Shown: positions 9,813-20,723 of the stretch, piece by piece
How positions within the stretch are numbered: position 1 is the stretch's first letter
Layout of the letters: each line of letters begins with the position of its first letter
NCBI GenBank assembly: GCA_014529385.2
Contig: CM043944.1
Span: 85,401,884 to 85,465,883 of the forward strand
Source of the DNA: Adiantum capillus-veneris
Taxonomy: Eukaryota; Streptophyta; Polypodiopsida; Polypodiales; Pteridaceae
Length of the DNA: 64,000 nt
Direction: 5' to 3'
The notes under the pieces: generated by a model
Told to the model about the DNA's origin: nothing
Seen by the model: the letters and a program-made list of their open reading frames with translations, nothing else
Database searches by the model: none
Made by a program: the position numbers and the translations under genes

Positions 9813-11642
9813 TCAACCGATGCCCACTGGCTGGCTGTGATCGTGTGCATCCGGCTGTCCTGCTCCCGTGTAAGTCCATACACCACCAGACGTACCGCAC
9901 ACGTACTGCAAGTATGTACGCAATACCTGCATATCTCCCTCGTGCACTATGCCATCATCAGTCAACAAACAACTGACAACCCCAACTGCAAATGCTCCCA
10001 CTGCAGCTGCGATATCCGGTCTCAAGATCAACATCTCATACATGAGACCACCGAATGCCGATGCAATGCTAGCGGGCCTTGCTAGCTCTACGGAGCATGC
10101 ATCAACATATATATCCCTGGCAATAGGCATCTCTGACTGACAAGGCGTGTCAGCCACATGCATCTCCTGGCTGTCCGCAAAAGACGCATCAACCTGTCGT
10201 GCAACCTCAGAGCAAACTAGCTGCTCTAGGTGTCTGCTGGAAGACATATCCTGCACAACTATATCCCCATGCTCACTGTCAAGCATAGAAAGGAATGATT
10301 GCATAATCGCTGACGTCTCAGCCTCCTCTGCAATCATCCACTGCAAACATGACCACTCAATCTGCTGTGACTCACTAGAGCTCTCATGCTCTAACTCCGT
10401 ATGCATAGACTCTTGCACAACGTCCTCCTGTTGTGACTCACTAGAGCAAGACCGCTCTACCTGTCTATCCTGCATAGAAGTATCTCGCACAACTGACTCT
10501 CTGCTTTGCTCAGTCACTAGCAAAGCATGCATGTCTGACTCTGTCACCTCTCTGTGTGACTGCTCAAGTCGTGCCCCAACTGTGTGCACAACGAGCTCAC
10601 TACTCTGCACTCCATGCAAAGTATCCTGCAACCCACAAGCAAAAGAGACTCGCCTACTCTCTTGTTGTGTACCTGGCTGCATGATCACAGAGACAACACC
10701 GTCTCTCGCGTGATCCACATGCAATGGGTAACCTGTACCACTCCTGGCACCTCTCGCAATCACTAGCGAACCCAAATGCATCACAAAATCTCGCTCTCGT
10801 AGCGAAATCTGACATCCACAATCTCTAAGCTGACCAATCGAGATCAAACTCACTGTCAAATCTGGTACATAGCGCACATGTCGTAACAAGTAAGATGCAC
10901 CACTCGGTAATGACAATCTCACATCTCCTGCACCTGCTATCGCATGCACCGATCCATCGGTCAAACGTACACTGCCAAGCATCCCGCTAGAATAGCTACA
11001 AAACCATGCACGATGCGGCGTGACATGAAACATAGCATCTGCGTCTAGCAACCACTGCGAAGGGAGTGCACTATCCACATGTATAGCATCTCGTGCATAG
11101 CTCGAGGTAAAAGTGACATCCCCGTCACTAGTATACTCCGACACTACATGTGCCTCAACTGTCAAAGCAACTGAGTCCATGGCATCACTACATACATCTC
11201 TGAGACTGCCATGTCTCCTACGATGTCGCATACGACGAAAACAGCGCCGTCTAACGTGTCCAGAATGACCACAATACCAACATGTTACCTGTCGGCGTGC
11301 TCGTGAATGTACATGTCTCACACGAGTCCGTGATGACTCAGATCTATCATACATATCATGCAATCTGTGCCAAAGTGCTCTCGAAGTAGTCTCATACATA
11401 ACAAGAGCATATACAGATTCCGCAAGGTGCAAAGAGAGCGTAGATAGTGCCATCTCCTCTAGCTCCTGCGACTGATCGTCAGACATGTTTGAAGGTCTAC
11501 CTGCATCACCACTCAATGGTCGATGCAACCCTCGCTGTGTCAATGCATCAAGCATACACTCTCTCCATGCTGCAAAGTCTGACCCATCAAACACGCGCAT
11601 CTGTGAGAGGTCACAATCTGATCGATCACCTGTCTCTGCCAT
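9813..11642 (-). CDS. Copia gag - protease-like - residual RT tail polyprotein
   Basis: An intact 609-codon frame; I chose the ATG at 11642 because the gag homology starts at once (MAETGDRSD, then MRVFDGSDFAAWRECM, a copia gag pattern). A further 55 codons are open upstream but look like leader. Near residue 118 is a CCHC knuckle, CWYCGHSGHVRRRC. It is followed by a retropepsin region, WLLDADAMFHVTPH, where the usual DSGA is DADA, so protease activity is doubtful. The middle is Ser/Glu-rich and recurrent (ESQQ, SREVVQES-like). The last 70 residues (LRPDIAAAVGAFAVGVVSC, VLRTYLQYVCGTSGG) match the end of copia RT. Integrase and the RT catalytic core are gone, yet the frame stayed open across the deletion, suggesting selection for a Gag-type protein. 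Confidence 0.85.
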   Translation of the reverse strand: MAETGDRSDCDLSQMRVFDGSDFAAWRECMLDALTQRGLHRPLSGDAGRPSNMSDDQSQELEEMALSTLSLHLAESVYALVMYETTSRALWHRLHDMYDRSESSRTRVRHVHSRARRQVTCWYCGHSGHVRRRCFRRMRHRRRHGSLRDVCSDAMDSVALTVEAHVVSEYTSDGDVTFTSSYARDAIHVDSALPSQWLLDADAMFHVTPHRAWFCSYSSGMLGSVRLTDGSVHAIAGAGDVRLSLPSGASYLLRHVRYVPDLTVSLISIGQLRDCGCQISLRERDFVMHLGSLVIARGARSGTGYPLHVDHARDGVVSVIMQPGTQQESRRVSFACGLQDTLHGVQSSELVVHTVGARLEQSHREVTESDMHALLVTEQSRESVVRDTSMQDRQVERSCSSESQQEDVVQESMHTELEHESSSESQQIEWSCLQWMIAEEAETSAIMQSFLSMLDSEHGDIVVQDMSSSRHLEQLVCSEVARQVDASFADSQEMHVADTPCQSEMPIARDIYVDACSVELARPASIASAFGGLMYEMLILRPDIAAAVGAFAVGVVSCLLTDDGIVHEGDMQVLRTYLQYVCGTSGGVWTYTGAGQPDAHDHSQPVGIG

Positions 11643-13027
11643 GAGCACAATGTAGCAAACTAGAAAGCAAAACCACCTCACCAACAACACCTGGAAACTG
11701 TCTACCAATATGGCCAGAAACACAATGTAAAACCTGTGAGACACACTCCAAAATAGAGCTCCCGCAATGTCAATACAAGCCTCGCCTGCTCTAGTATCAC
11801 ACTGCACTCTGTGAGCTAATCACCAAGCCCACACTGTGCGGTATCGATGCATACACACGCACAAATCTCCCACCTGCAGAGAACACCGCACACAAATGCT
11901 GAGTGCAACCCGCAATCTCTACCTAGATCGCATAAATGATGCGCATAAAACTCCTGGGAAAATTTCGCCAGAGTTTCGTCAGTAAAACGGCCACAAAACC
12001 AGTAACCAAACTGATTGCACGCTCAAAACCATGAGCAACCAAAGCGCATCAAACCGCACTCCAAATGCATGCACCAATCTCCACACTTTGCATACATCAT
12101 TGCAAACACCTGCAAATCTAGTACACAAATATCTGCTCTACTTGTGACTGCCAAAAAAGATGCTCGAGGCATACATTGCCGAGCTCAAAATGCAATCACA
12201 TTAGTCTCCCTGAGCATCAAACCACATAAGGCATACATCGTATCCTCCCACCTGTGAGGAAACTTGCAGCAAATATCACTCTCACATCTGAGAGCAAGCC
12301 ATGTGTGAAATCCTCGACACACAATAAACAACTGCTGCTGCTGCAAAAAATTCAGCGTTCAGAATTTTAAAATTCTGATATGACGAGCGCGTCCGGAGCG
12401 TGCCAAAACCCCAAGGTAGACTCCTGGATCATATGTATCCGAGTCCGGGTGTGAAAGCTATGCCAAAAACAGTGTTTTTGGGACCCGAGAGTGCACAAAT
12501 AAACTTGCTGCTGTACCTGCTGTAATTCAAAGCATAATTTCAGCAAATAGACATCACCATCGCGTCCGGAGCGTGCCAAAACCCTGACCTAGACTCCTGG
12601 ATCATGTAGATCTGACTCTGTATGACGGAGCTACGCAAAAAACTGCGTTTTAGAGCCCGAAAATGGCAAAAACGAGCTGCACACAGTCTTGAACCTGCTC
12701 CTGCTCCACTCTGCGTGATGCAATGCCCTCTCAATGCAAGCTCCAACACAAGAGCTCTGCCACAACAGCATCCAAGCACTCGAATGTCAAGCTCTCCTCC
12801 GCCGAGCACTTCTCTAACGAGCTCCACTGAGCTCAAAAGCTCCTCTCACCAAGGAAGCCGCAACCGCCTCCTCGACCAAGCTTGACCACACCAAGCTCCT
12901 AAGCTCCAAAGACAATGCTCCTCAAGCTAAAATCGCTCTCCGTGAAACTCCGCGATCGAACTCCACCGTCGAGAGCGAGCGAGCTATCGCCTCGAAGCTC
13001 TCAAAGCCGTCGTGCTCTCCGCGGTCA
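11643..13027 (-). other. Long 5' leader of the copia element with two 173-bp spaced repeats
   Basis: No convincing coding frame. The block CGCGTCCGGAGCGTGCCAAA occurs at 12388 and 12561, and the following 100 bases (ACTCCTGGATCAT, GCCAAAAA) are shared in diverged form. The part next to the primer site (about 12700-13020) is rich in GAGCTC/AAGCTC-type words. A packaging or dimer-linkage role is possible but not shown. Confidence 0.6.
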
Positions 13028-13044
13028 CCATAGCTCTGATACCA
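13028..13044 (-). promoter_or_regulatory. Primer-binding site, initiator tRNA-Met
   Basis: The minus strand reads TGGTATCAGAGCTATGG, whose first 12 bases are the complement of the plant initiator tRNA-Met 3' end. A 2-base spacer separates it from the 5' LTR. Confidence 0.92.
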
Positions 13045-13046
13045 AT

Positions 13047-13236
13047 TGAAGGGGATCGGGGAGCACCACAGACAGAGAGTGAGAGAGAGAGAGAGAAGGA
13101 GACACACAAGATGTGGGTGGGGAGACTCCTGGAGTGAGCAGCCCCCTATACACTTATGCTATGTATAAGGTATACAAGTCAGTGGGCGCCCAAACTCTGG
13201 GCGGCCGGGCAAGGCACAGACGCCTATACCCCAACA
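13047..13236 (-). repeat. 5' LTR of the copia element
   Basis: A 190-bp copy of 9542-9733, with TG...CA ends, adjoining the tRNA-Met primer site. Confidence 0.93.
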
Positions 13237-13241
13237 CCTCA
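13237..13241. repeat. Target-site duplication, right (CCTCA)
   Basis: Matches 9537-9541 exactly; the sequence on both sides is integrase DNA of element 1. Confidence 0.92.
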
Positions 13242-15697
13242 ATGGGGAGAAGTGCTTCATGTCCATAAACTAGATGAAAAGGGGTGAATTGGGTAGATAC
13301 CTTGAAAGATGTCCTATACGCCCAAAGAGCAGCCGTCAAATGGCGATCCCAATCATTAGGCCGGTCCACAACCTCCTTAGAAATGATCTTACATATTATT
13401 CCATTCACTTTTTCCACCAATCCATTGCATTGAGGATAGTAGGGTGTGGAATGCAGGTGTTTCACTTTTAACCTCCTCAAGAGATCATTCAGAAGGTCAG
13501 CCCTAAAACCCGGGCCTCGATCTGATAAGATTTTTAGAGGTGTTCCAAACCTACTACAAATATGATCAAAAATAAACTTTGATACCTCTTCAGCTGTGAT
13601 TCGGGTTGTTCTTGTTGCTTCCGCCCATCTTGTCATGTAGTCAACACCCATGATGATGAAAACCTTCCCTGTAGAAGTACGAGGTAGGGGACCTATTGCA
13701 TCCACACCCCACTTTTCAAAAGGGCCATAAGATATTATTGGGACTCGAGGCTCATATGTTAGTCGTCTATCCCCATCAATTTGGCATGGCTTACATGCCT
13801 TACACCAATATTGGACATCACGATGTAAGCTCGGCCAAATAAACCCTGCTTGTAAAATCTTCCTACTTGTAATATCTTGAGAAAAGTGACCACCACAGAC
13901 ATCATCATGACACGAAAGAAGAATTTTCTCTATCTCTTGCACACCTGGTACTCTCCTCAAGACCAAATCTTTCCCTTTGTGATATAAATCATCCCCGATC
14001 AACTGGTAAGGTGTGGCCTTCTTAATTAGTCTATGTCTTTGCACCTTGTCTAAGTGTTTGGGACACTCACCTGCTTGTAGAAAGAAGATAATGTCTTTTA
14101 GCTCCTCTTGACCTTGATATTTGGGTTCATATAGTTTCACACCTCCTACCTCCATTTGAAGCTTTTCATTTGCGAGTAAGTCTGCTTCCTTGTTATGAGT
14201 TCTCACAATGTGTTGTACCTGTGTTGCTTTAAAACCCTTCATCAAAGCTCTTACACTACTAAGCCACTCAAACAATGTACGATTCTTGCACCTCCAAGTC
14301 CCTTGGATTTGCCTGACCACTAGCAAAGAATCACCTTTTATAATAAGTCTTTGTATGCCTAATTCTTTGCATTCTTCTAACCCAAGGGTTAGAGCAGCAT
14401 ACTCAGCCTCATTGTTAGAGTGAACACTGGGTAGAGTGATACCTTTTCTAACCATTACCTCCTTTTGTGGGTTCAAAATGATGATTCCCCCTGCTGCTTT
14501 GTCTTGTTGGCGTTGATAAGCTCCATCAAAGCATAAAGTATGGGCATTATCAATCTCCTTTACTTTGAACTGTTTTGAGCGTTCCTCTCTTTGTAGTCGT
14601 GATCCTTCCCTTTCTCTCACTTTGTAGGTGAGAATGTCTGCAAGTCCTGCTCTTGTGCTATCTTCTACAAGGAAAGTGTATTCAAATTCTTGGAGTTCAA
14701 GCACCCACTTTGCTATTCTAGATGAGAGGCTCATGTGTTGTACTACATATGGTAGATTGTGCTCTAAGGTGAGAAAAACAAATGGCACAGGGAGAAGATA
14801 CGATCGAAACTTCCTTACCGCAAACAAGATTGCAAAGACCACTTTCTCCATTTCAGTGTATCCCTTCTCGGCCGGAGTCATCACCTTGCTTGCAAAATAG
14901 ATCGGCCTCATGTATGATGTTTTAGGATCTTTTTGCATCAAAACAACACCAATTGCTTCGAAACCTACACTTGGAGTGACATAGTAGGTCTCCTTTGGAT
15001 CTGGTGGCATTAGGATTGGGAGAGAGCTAAGAATGCCCTTCACTTCCTCAAAACATTTTGCATGTTCCCTCCCCCATTCAAATGTAGATTGGCTTGCCAA
15101 CCTATGCAAAGGGGCGATGGCTTTTGCTAGAAGATGGATGAAGCGAGACATGTACCTCACTTTGTGGTTGAAGGTCATTAGCTCCTTAGTTGTTGTTGGT
15201 GGAGATAATGTCAAAAGGGCCTCTACTTTAGAGGGATCCACTTGAATTCCTTGTGAAGAAACCACATGGCCTAGCAAAACCACCTGAGATTCACTGATAT
15301 GACACTTCTCTGGGTTGAGTTGTCCCCCAAATTGATGGAGCCTCTTAAGCCCCTCTTCAACCTTTTGGCAGTGAAGTGATCTACAACTATAAATACAGAA
15401 ATCATCCATAAAGACTCTTATAGATTTTCCAAAGAATGGCTGAAATACAAATATTGTGAATCTCATGAAGGTGCTAGGAGCATTGGTGAGCCCAAAAGGC
15501 ATTACTCTGAATGCAAAACATTCCCAAGGTGTGATGAAGGTGGTTTTTGGTTGGTCCTCTTCTGCTATTATAATTTGAAAATATCCTGAATACCCATAAC
15601 ACACAGTGTAGTATTCGTGACCTGCTACTTCATTCAAAATTTCATCTTGGAAAGGGAGAGGGAAGTGGTCCCTCTTTGTCGCAGCGTTGAGGGGTTT
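13242..15697 (-). pseudogene. Pol of element 1: RT, RNase H, archaeal-like RNase H, integrase (5' part)
   Basis: This continues the upstream gag frame after one TAA. In order: RT with YSGYFQI, TTFITPWECFAFRVMPFGLTNAP and the catalytic FMDDF; an RT-linked RNase H (YVTPSVGFEAIGVVLMQ, RPIYFASKVM); a second archaeal-like RNase H with all four acidic positions visible (CFDGAYQ, NNEAEYAAL, KGDSLLVVRQ, NKEADLLAN); then integrase with zinc finger (HDDVCGGHFSQ, CKACKPCQ) and intact D-D-E (WGVDAIGPLP, LSDRGPGFRA, CNGLVEKVNG). It breaks at LLPIEV, where the copia element inserted. All catalytic residues are kept, so before the stop and the insertion this copy was probably competent. Confidence 0.92.
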
Positions 15698-18001
15698 TTA
15701 ATCCACACAGACCCTCCACTTACCATTCTTCTTGGGAGTGACTACAATAGGTGATACCCATTCGGAGTTGGATACTGGATAGATGAAGCCAGCCTTCAAG
15801 AGTCGATTCACTTCTTGTAGGAGAGGCTTTTGTTGCACAAATCCTAGTCGCCTTAACTTTTGAGCCACGGGTTTGGTCCCTGGTTTCAATTCAATTCGAT
15901 GCTCTATTACATCTACACCTCTTATTTGTGAGTAGTCAGTGATAAACAAATTGGGATACCTCCTTAACATATTGATGTAGGACCTCTTCTCCTCACAAGT
16001 AAGATCTTTTGCAAGCATCTTCTCAAATCCTTCTTCAAGGTGGTGGCATCTTTCATCCCCTCGTGTGTGATTGTCTGTTGGCTTTTCTTCTAGAGGAACA
16101 TCTTGAGTGTTGGCGTTGAATACAATTCCCATTACCTCCAAAGAAGACTCCTCTTCACTGGTTGATGCACTGGTTGATGCTTCCTCATCACTTGAGTAAG
16201 GACTCTCCTCCTCGCTCTCTTCATCTGCCGTGGTTTCATAGTTGATATCTAGTTGCTTTCCTTCTCGCCAATCATACACCACTGGTTGACCCTTCTTAAG
16301 AATCAAACGACCACTTCCCCATTTTTGATCTGCATTCACAGCAATGAGCCAAGGCCTCCCTAGGATGATGGGATAGCCCTCCCCCTTAGCTGGCATGACA
16401 TACATATCTAATCGTGCATCTATGTTACATACAGAGACTTTTACATTTTCAATGATCCCCAAACACTTCACACTTGAGTTGTTGGCTAGCTTAGCTTGAC
16501 AATTAGAGGACTTTGTAATTTCAAGCCCTAACCTGTTCATTGATTTTTCCGTGATCACACACATTTGAGCTCCACCATCAACATATACATTAGACACCTT
16601 TTTACCCCTTATGTATGCATCCACAATGGGTTCCACATCTTTTTGTAGCTTTGAGGCCACAACCTTAATGGAAAGATTTGCTTTCTTTTTTGGAATTCTT
16701 GTACTTACCAACTTTGGCCATTGCCTTCTTACTTTGGCTGATAGGTGTAGAAGTTGAGGCCATGAAATGTTTGGCTTTTGGGTTTGTAAATCCTCCAGGA
16801 TGTTGTAGGGATCTAGTTCCTTTCCCAATGGGAAGTGGTTGATACCAATTTCCCTTCGCCTTGATCTTTTCTTCTTGCTACTTTCAGCTTCTTCCATCTT
16901 TGACTTCTTCTTCTTGTCCCTTCTGGCTGAATTTGTTCCTTCATTTCTCATGTCTTCATCCTTATCATGTGCTCTTGTGCGTTTTTCTGCCGGCATAACA
17001 TCAAAGTTTATAGTATGCTCATCTATTACCTCTTCTAGCTTGATGATGTTGACTCCTCTTTCTTCCTCCTCATGTGGGACGGGAGGTATATTTGCTGGTG
17101 GTGGTGGTCGACGAAGGATTTGTGGGCCTTGAGCTAGTTCTTGTTGCACAGTGAGAGGAGGCGCTTTGGGGGAATATATGTCTCCCGGAAGTCGCCTTGG
17201 ATGTGGACAATTGTACATGCCATGGCCCATTTCATTGCAATTCCAACATCGCAACTCTTGAGCTTGTCTTCGTTGATTGCGATTCCCTTCTCTTGGTTGT
17301 CGTTGTTGAGGTAGGCCCTGTACTAGATTCAGAGTGAGGTTCTCAAGCTGTTGAGTTAGCCTTTGTAAAACCTCTTGTTGAGAGTTATCTCCTATTTGTG
17401 AAGATTGTGCAAGAGGGGCCCTAATTGGTGCTTCCATGGTTTGTGAAGACTCCCTCTCACTCACTTCATTCAAACCCCTTGCTCTATGTGCTTGGAAGTG
17501 TAGTTTTCTAAACTTGATGATGGCTACCTCACGTGCTTCTTCGAAGGTGGATGGGAATTTTAGCTCTACTTTAGCCTTTAAAAGTGGATACAAGCCAACC
17601 ATGAATCTCTCTTTTTTTAGAAAGTTAGGTGCACCACCATGATTTTCTAATGTAGCCTCCCACCTACCCCATAGATTGACAAAGGTTGCTTCATAAGAGG
17701 GATAGTCTTCAAGTGATACCTGCTTATGTCCAATAAGACATTTCCATAGTCCTTCAGAAGTATCACCTTGCCCGAGCTTGGAGAGGAAGCTTGCTCGCAG
17801 TCTCTCCCAATTGGACTTGATTTGGGGTTGCAAGGTCTCATACCATGCTTTAGCTTCTGCTTTTAGAACCAACGGGAAGGCTCGTAGCTTTACTTCCTCT
17901 TCATCTCTCCCGGATATGAGATGTGCCATCTCCAAGTTGTCAAGAAACTCTTGCGCATCTTCCCCACTTCTTGCATAGAACATGGGAAAAGAACTTGACA
18001 T
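15698..18001 (-). pseudogene. Gag - protease - start of RT of element 1
   Basis: An open frame of 767 codons from the ATG at 18001. Residues 1-240 are capsid-like (FPMFYARSGEDAQEFLDNLE, NLWGRWE, FLKKERFMVGLYP). A CCHC knuckle, CWNCNEMGHGMYNC, lies near residue 250. A Lys/Arg-rich stretch follows, then protease near residue 471 with YVDGGAQMCVI and the closing YPIILGRPWL. An acidic Ser-rich linker leads to the RT N-terminus (ELKPGTKPVAQKLRRLGF, SEWVSPIVVTPKKNGKWRVCVD). The frame stops at TAA 15698-15700; the next codons (KPLNAATKRDHFPLPF) continue RT in the same frame, so this is one point mutation. The protease carries D-G-G-A, as is common in Athila/Tat proteases. Confidence 0.92.
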
Positions 18002-18086
18002 TTTGTTTAGACTTTTTGAAATTTATTTTTTTAAAAGAAACTTTTCTGTTACGGGCCGCACAAGATTGTTGACACTATAAATTTGA

Positions 18087-18299
18087 TTATATTAAAATGA
18101 AGATGTACACATCCATTGTTAATTCGTACTTTATCATAGGTAGAATGAATGGATTAATTGAAGCATTGATTTCATTGAGGCGAGTGGATCCAAATATCCT
18201 CCTTATGATAGATTGAAACCTAAACTTAGTTGCAATGATTATATGAATGGATTGCCGAGCAATAGGCCTAAAAGGTTCATTGTTTTGATCGTGATTCAT
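18087..18299 (-). CDS. Leader small ORF 2 of element 1 (70 aa, conserved family)
   Basis: The 70-residue product ends in INASINPFILPMIKYELTM then DVYIFILI. It aligns over about 60 residues without gaps to the neighbouring ORF at 18383-18598 (ILASPNPIILPIINYETSF, DVHVFILF). Shared positions include FG-x2-RL-x-EI, a P-x2-LP-x-I-x-YE segment and a DV-x2-FIL end. It is the most diverged of the three copies in this window (Ile/Arg-rich where the others read NVH-x2-RK-x-FFQ). It lies 86 bp upstream of gag. I do not recognise the family. A tandem duplicate of the first leader ORF is the simplest origin. Confidence 0.6.
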   Translation of the reverse strand: MNHDQNNEPFRPIARQSIHIIIATKFRFQSIIRRIFGSTRLNEINASINPFILPMIKYELTMDVYIFILI

Positions 18300-18382
18300 G
18301 TGCTACTCCTCGTTGTTGGTTTGAAGACCTCGTTCCTTCATATGGCCCTTGAGCACCCCTTCACCACTCCTTGTTCCTGCCT

Positions 18383-18598
18383 TTAAAACAAAATAAAAAC
18401 GTGAACATCAAAAGAAGTTTCATAATTGATGATTGGAAGAATAATTGGATTGGGTGATGCCAGTATTTCTCTAAGTCTTTCTGCACCAAACATAAAAACA
18501 ATGCGTTGCTGGAAAAAGACTTTTCTATCTATGTGAACATTTACTCTAATGTGTTGTGCAAAATGAAATGGATAGATGGGAACTCCATTGTTCATCAT
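18383..18598 (-). CDS. Leader small ORF 1 of element 1 (71 aa, conserved family)
   Basis: A 71-residue frame upstream of gag. It has YPFHFAQHIRVNVHIDRK, then FFQQRIVFMFGAERLREIL, and ends INYETSFDVHVFILF. The ORF at 29073-29291, in a different Tat-like element on the other strand, is strikingly similar in protein (TPFHLTQRIQINVHVSRK, FFQHHIVFMFGPRRLREIL, INYENSFDVHVFVLI). About two thirds of positions are identical or conservative, and it occupies the same place between LTR and gag. This suggests a coding function rather than chance. The protein looks like a compact alpha/beta fold with hydrophobic strands; no catalytic motif is evident. Confidence 0.7.
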   Translation of the reverse strand: MMNNGVPIYPFHFAQHIRVNVHIDRKVFFQQRIVFMFGAERLREILASPNPIILPIINYETSFDVHVFILF

Positions 18599-18720
18599 TA
18601 AAAAATTTGAAGGTAACTTGGAAATATGTTCCTCAGTGGGGGCACCACTTTATGAGGGCGAGCTTTTTGAAATGGGGCCTCTAAACCCAAACCAATGGGC
18701 CTACCCTCACAAAATGTTTG

Positions 18721-20723
18721 TAAAGAGGTACGCACACTACTTGGGGCACCACCTTCTTTTGGGAGTGGAGAAGGAAACCAATCAAAATAACACTTGCACT
18801 CACCCACTCAAGCAACACACTTTGAAAACCCCCTTACTCTATATACACTTTGGACACTTGAACACCATCAACGATTATGCAACCCAATGCCGTGCATCAA
18901 AATGAAATATGCAATTTGTGGAATAGTATTCACCTTCTCCCCATAAGAATACCCATAATACATCCAAAATCTTCCTCTCTCAAGCACTCATCAAAAAATC
19001 ATGCGCACAAGACTTGCCTCTCAAACATACAAGAGAATCACTTACATCAAACTAACACACTTTGCATAGAGAGCTCATCTCCATCTATGCAATGCCGTGA
19101 CACAAATAAAATCACCATGAGAGGTAGCCACATGCATATGTAATGAAGCAAAAGAGAGTTGGAGTGAGAAATTTCTTTAGACCAATTGAATAAGTGTGGA
19201 GAAACAAACCAATGGTCAATTGAGAATAGAACACTTACTTGATTTCTCGCACACCTTTTAAGGGGAGAACAGACGCTGGCTAACCACGAATTGCGACACT
19301 TGAAAGTTTTGAAGATGATTTCATGATCATTAACATAACCATGAGAGAGATCATGATGTATTTACAAGTTATTGAGGTGCTACAAATGATTTATTGGGTT
19401 GATGGAGTAAGAGATTGTAGAATGGAAAGAGTGGAGAATAGAGTTGCACTTCCTCCAAAGAGGAGAGTTAGGAGGGAGGATGTGAAAGAGGGAGAGTTGG
19501 GGTTTTCTCTACTATTGATCAAGAAACAACATGAAGTTGAAAATATATATGTGTGTCCTTGAGTCTCTCCAAGGGGGGCTATTTATAGTTGTGTAGGAGT
19601 GGGATTATGCTACACTTAATTAGAGTAAGTGATTAGACCTAATTAAGTGTCCTTTGACCACTCATTGAATATTGGACATAAAAGGGACTATTTATTCACC
19701 AAATATATCATTTTAGACCGTGAAGTCTCCATAGGGGTGCATAATGTAGGTGGGCCCCACCATGAGGCCCTACGGGTGGCTCCTGCGGGGTATCTCAACT
19801 TGTCTGTCTTGGCATTTAGAAAGCATCTTTAGGTTGGTCCCATCACATGCAAGTGACCTTGAACACTCATTGCTCTTCTAGAAGATGAGTAGGGGAAAAA
19901 TAAGATCTCACCCTCTTGATTTACTTGATTTACAGTTCCCTTTTGCTGCGAATCTGACAGATTTACACTATTTTGACCATAACTTTTTATCTGTAGCTCG
20001 GAATGACATGCTTCAAAAGGCAAAATTGACCTTCTCAACAAGTTTGATATGAATTTGAACTATTCTTCACGCCCATGCACCAAGGAATTCGGTTTGGAAG
20101 GTCCACACTAGGCTAGGGAACCTTTTGCTTCCAAGTCTTCTTGTATGGGCCCTTTGCTTGTATGCATCCAAGGGGAATCATGCTTTTTCAAAAGGCTATG
20201 ATGCTTAAACAAATGGAGGAGGGCCCAATATTATTTGCTTGTGAAAAGAATATACAATTGGAGTCTTTTTGAAAGGAGAGAAACTATATGTATATTCTTA
20301 AGAGATATTGGGCCACCTATGTAGGGGGCATAGAAGACTTGTAGAGAGGGACCATAATCTTTGGTAAAGACAAGTGGAGAGTTGATTTCCATGGGAATTT
20401 ATCTATATGGGGTGGAAGATGGATATATTATTTTTCTACTACTAATTCACAAGAGGTAAGAAAGTTTGGGGGTATATAGTTGGTTATTGTATGCTTATTC
20501 TATTTACAGAGCAAAAAAGAAAAGGGTGGTAATATAAATATATGACTAAGGTGACATTTTTGGGAAGAGTATAATGTATGTGTCGCCACAAAGGCTATTC
20601 GAAGAGGGGGAATTTACTCTAGATAACTTAATAGCGTAGAAAAATATATACACATATGAGGAAGAGGACGTTGAGTAGGCTGACAAATGTTGCAAAAAGA
20701 TGGTTACCATTTTATGCCACTCA
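18721..20723 (-). repeat. 5' LTR of element 1
   Basis: A 2003-bp copy matching 6822-8823 with only scattered substitutions (roughly 1% by eye). The outer flank after 20723 (CTAACTAATT) does not clearly match the flank left of 6822, so no target duplication is claimed. Confidence 0.92.
19579..19587 (-). promoter_or_regulatory. TATA box in 5' LTR of element 1
   Basis: TATAAATAG on the minus strand, about 870 bp before the LTR end facing gag; this would be the active promoter position. Confidence 0.6.

Larger units (their letters stand above)
9542..13236 (-). mobile_element. Non-autonomous Ty1/copia retrotransposon inserted in the integrase of element 1
   Basis: The element has 190-192-bp LTRs with TG...CA ends (left 9542-9733, right 13047-13236) that differ at one base plus GA-repeat length. 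Perfect 5-bp target duplications flank it. A tRNA-Met primer site lies at 13028-13044 and a polypurine tract at 9734-9746, so it is transcribed on the minus strand. The internal region has one long frame covering gag, a protease-like part and only the tail of RT; integrase and most of RT/RNase H are missing. It therefore depends on enzymes from another element. Near-identical LTRs indicate a young insertion. Confidence 0.93.
18002..18720 (-). other. 5' leader of element 1 carrying two related small ORFs
   Basis: A 719-bp leader between the 5' LTR and the gag ATG. Two ORFs of about 70 codons (listed separately) fill most of it. I could not identify a tRNA complement next to the LTR edge at 18719-18721. 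Confidence 0.7.
6822..20723 (-). mobile_element. Tat-like Ty3/gypsy retrotransposon (element 1), nearly complete, minus strand
   Basis: Two copies of a 2.0-kb sequence (6822-8823 and 18721-20723), about 99% identical by eye, flank a minus-strand internal region. In transcription order this has a leader with two small ORFs, gag with a CCHC knuckle, protease, RT, RNase H, an archaeal-like second RNase H, integrase and a polypurine tract. The second RNase H marks the Tat lineage. The LTR begins TGAGTGGC on the minus strand, directly after the polypurine tract. A copia element (9542-13236) sits in the integrase. I found no clear target duplication and no convincing primer-binding site. High LTR identity and the nearly open gag-pol suggest a fairly recent insertion. 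Confidence 0.9.

Noticed and set aside
11092-11412. Plus-strand frames across the copia region
   Set aside because: They are opposite-strand shadows of the minus-strand Gag polyprotein.
16560-16590. DGGA instead of D(S/T)GA in the protease as a novelty
   Set aside because: Gly at this place is common in Athila/Tat proteases and is seen in both element 1 and the mother element.
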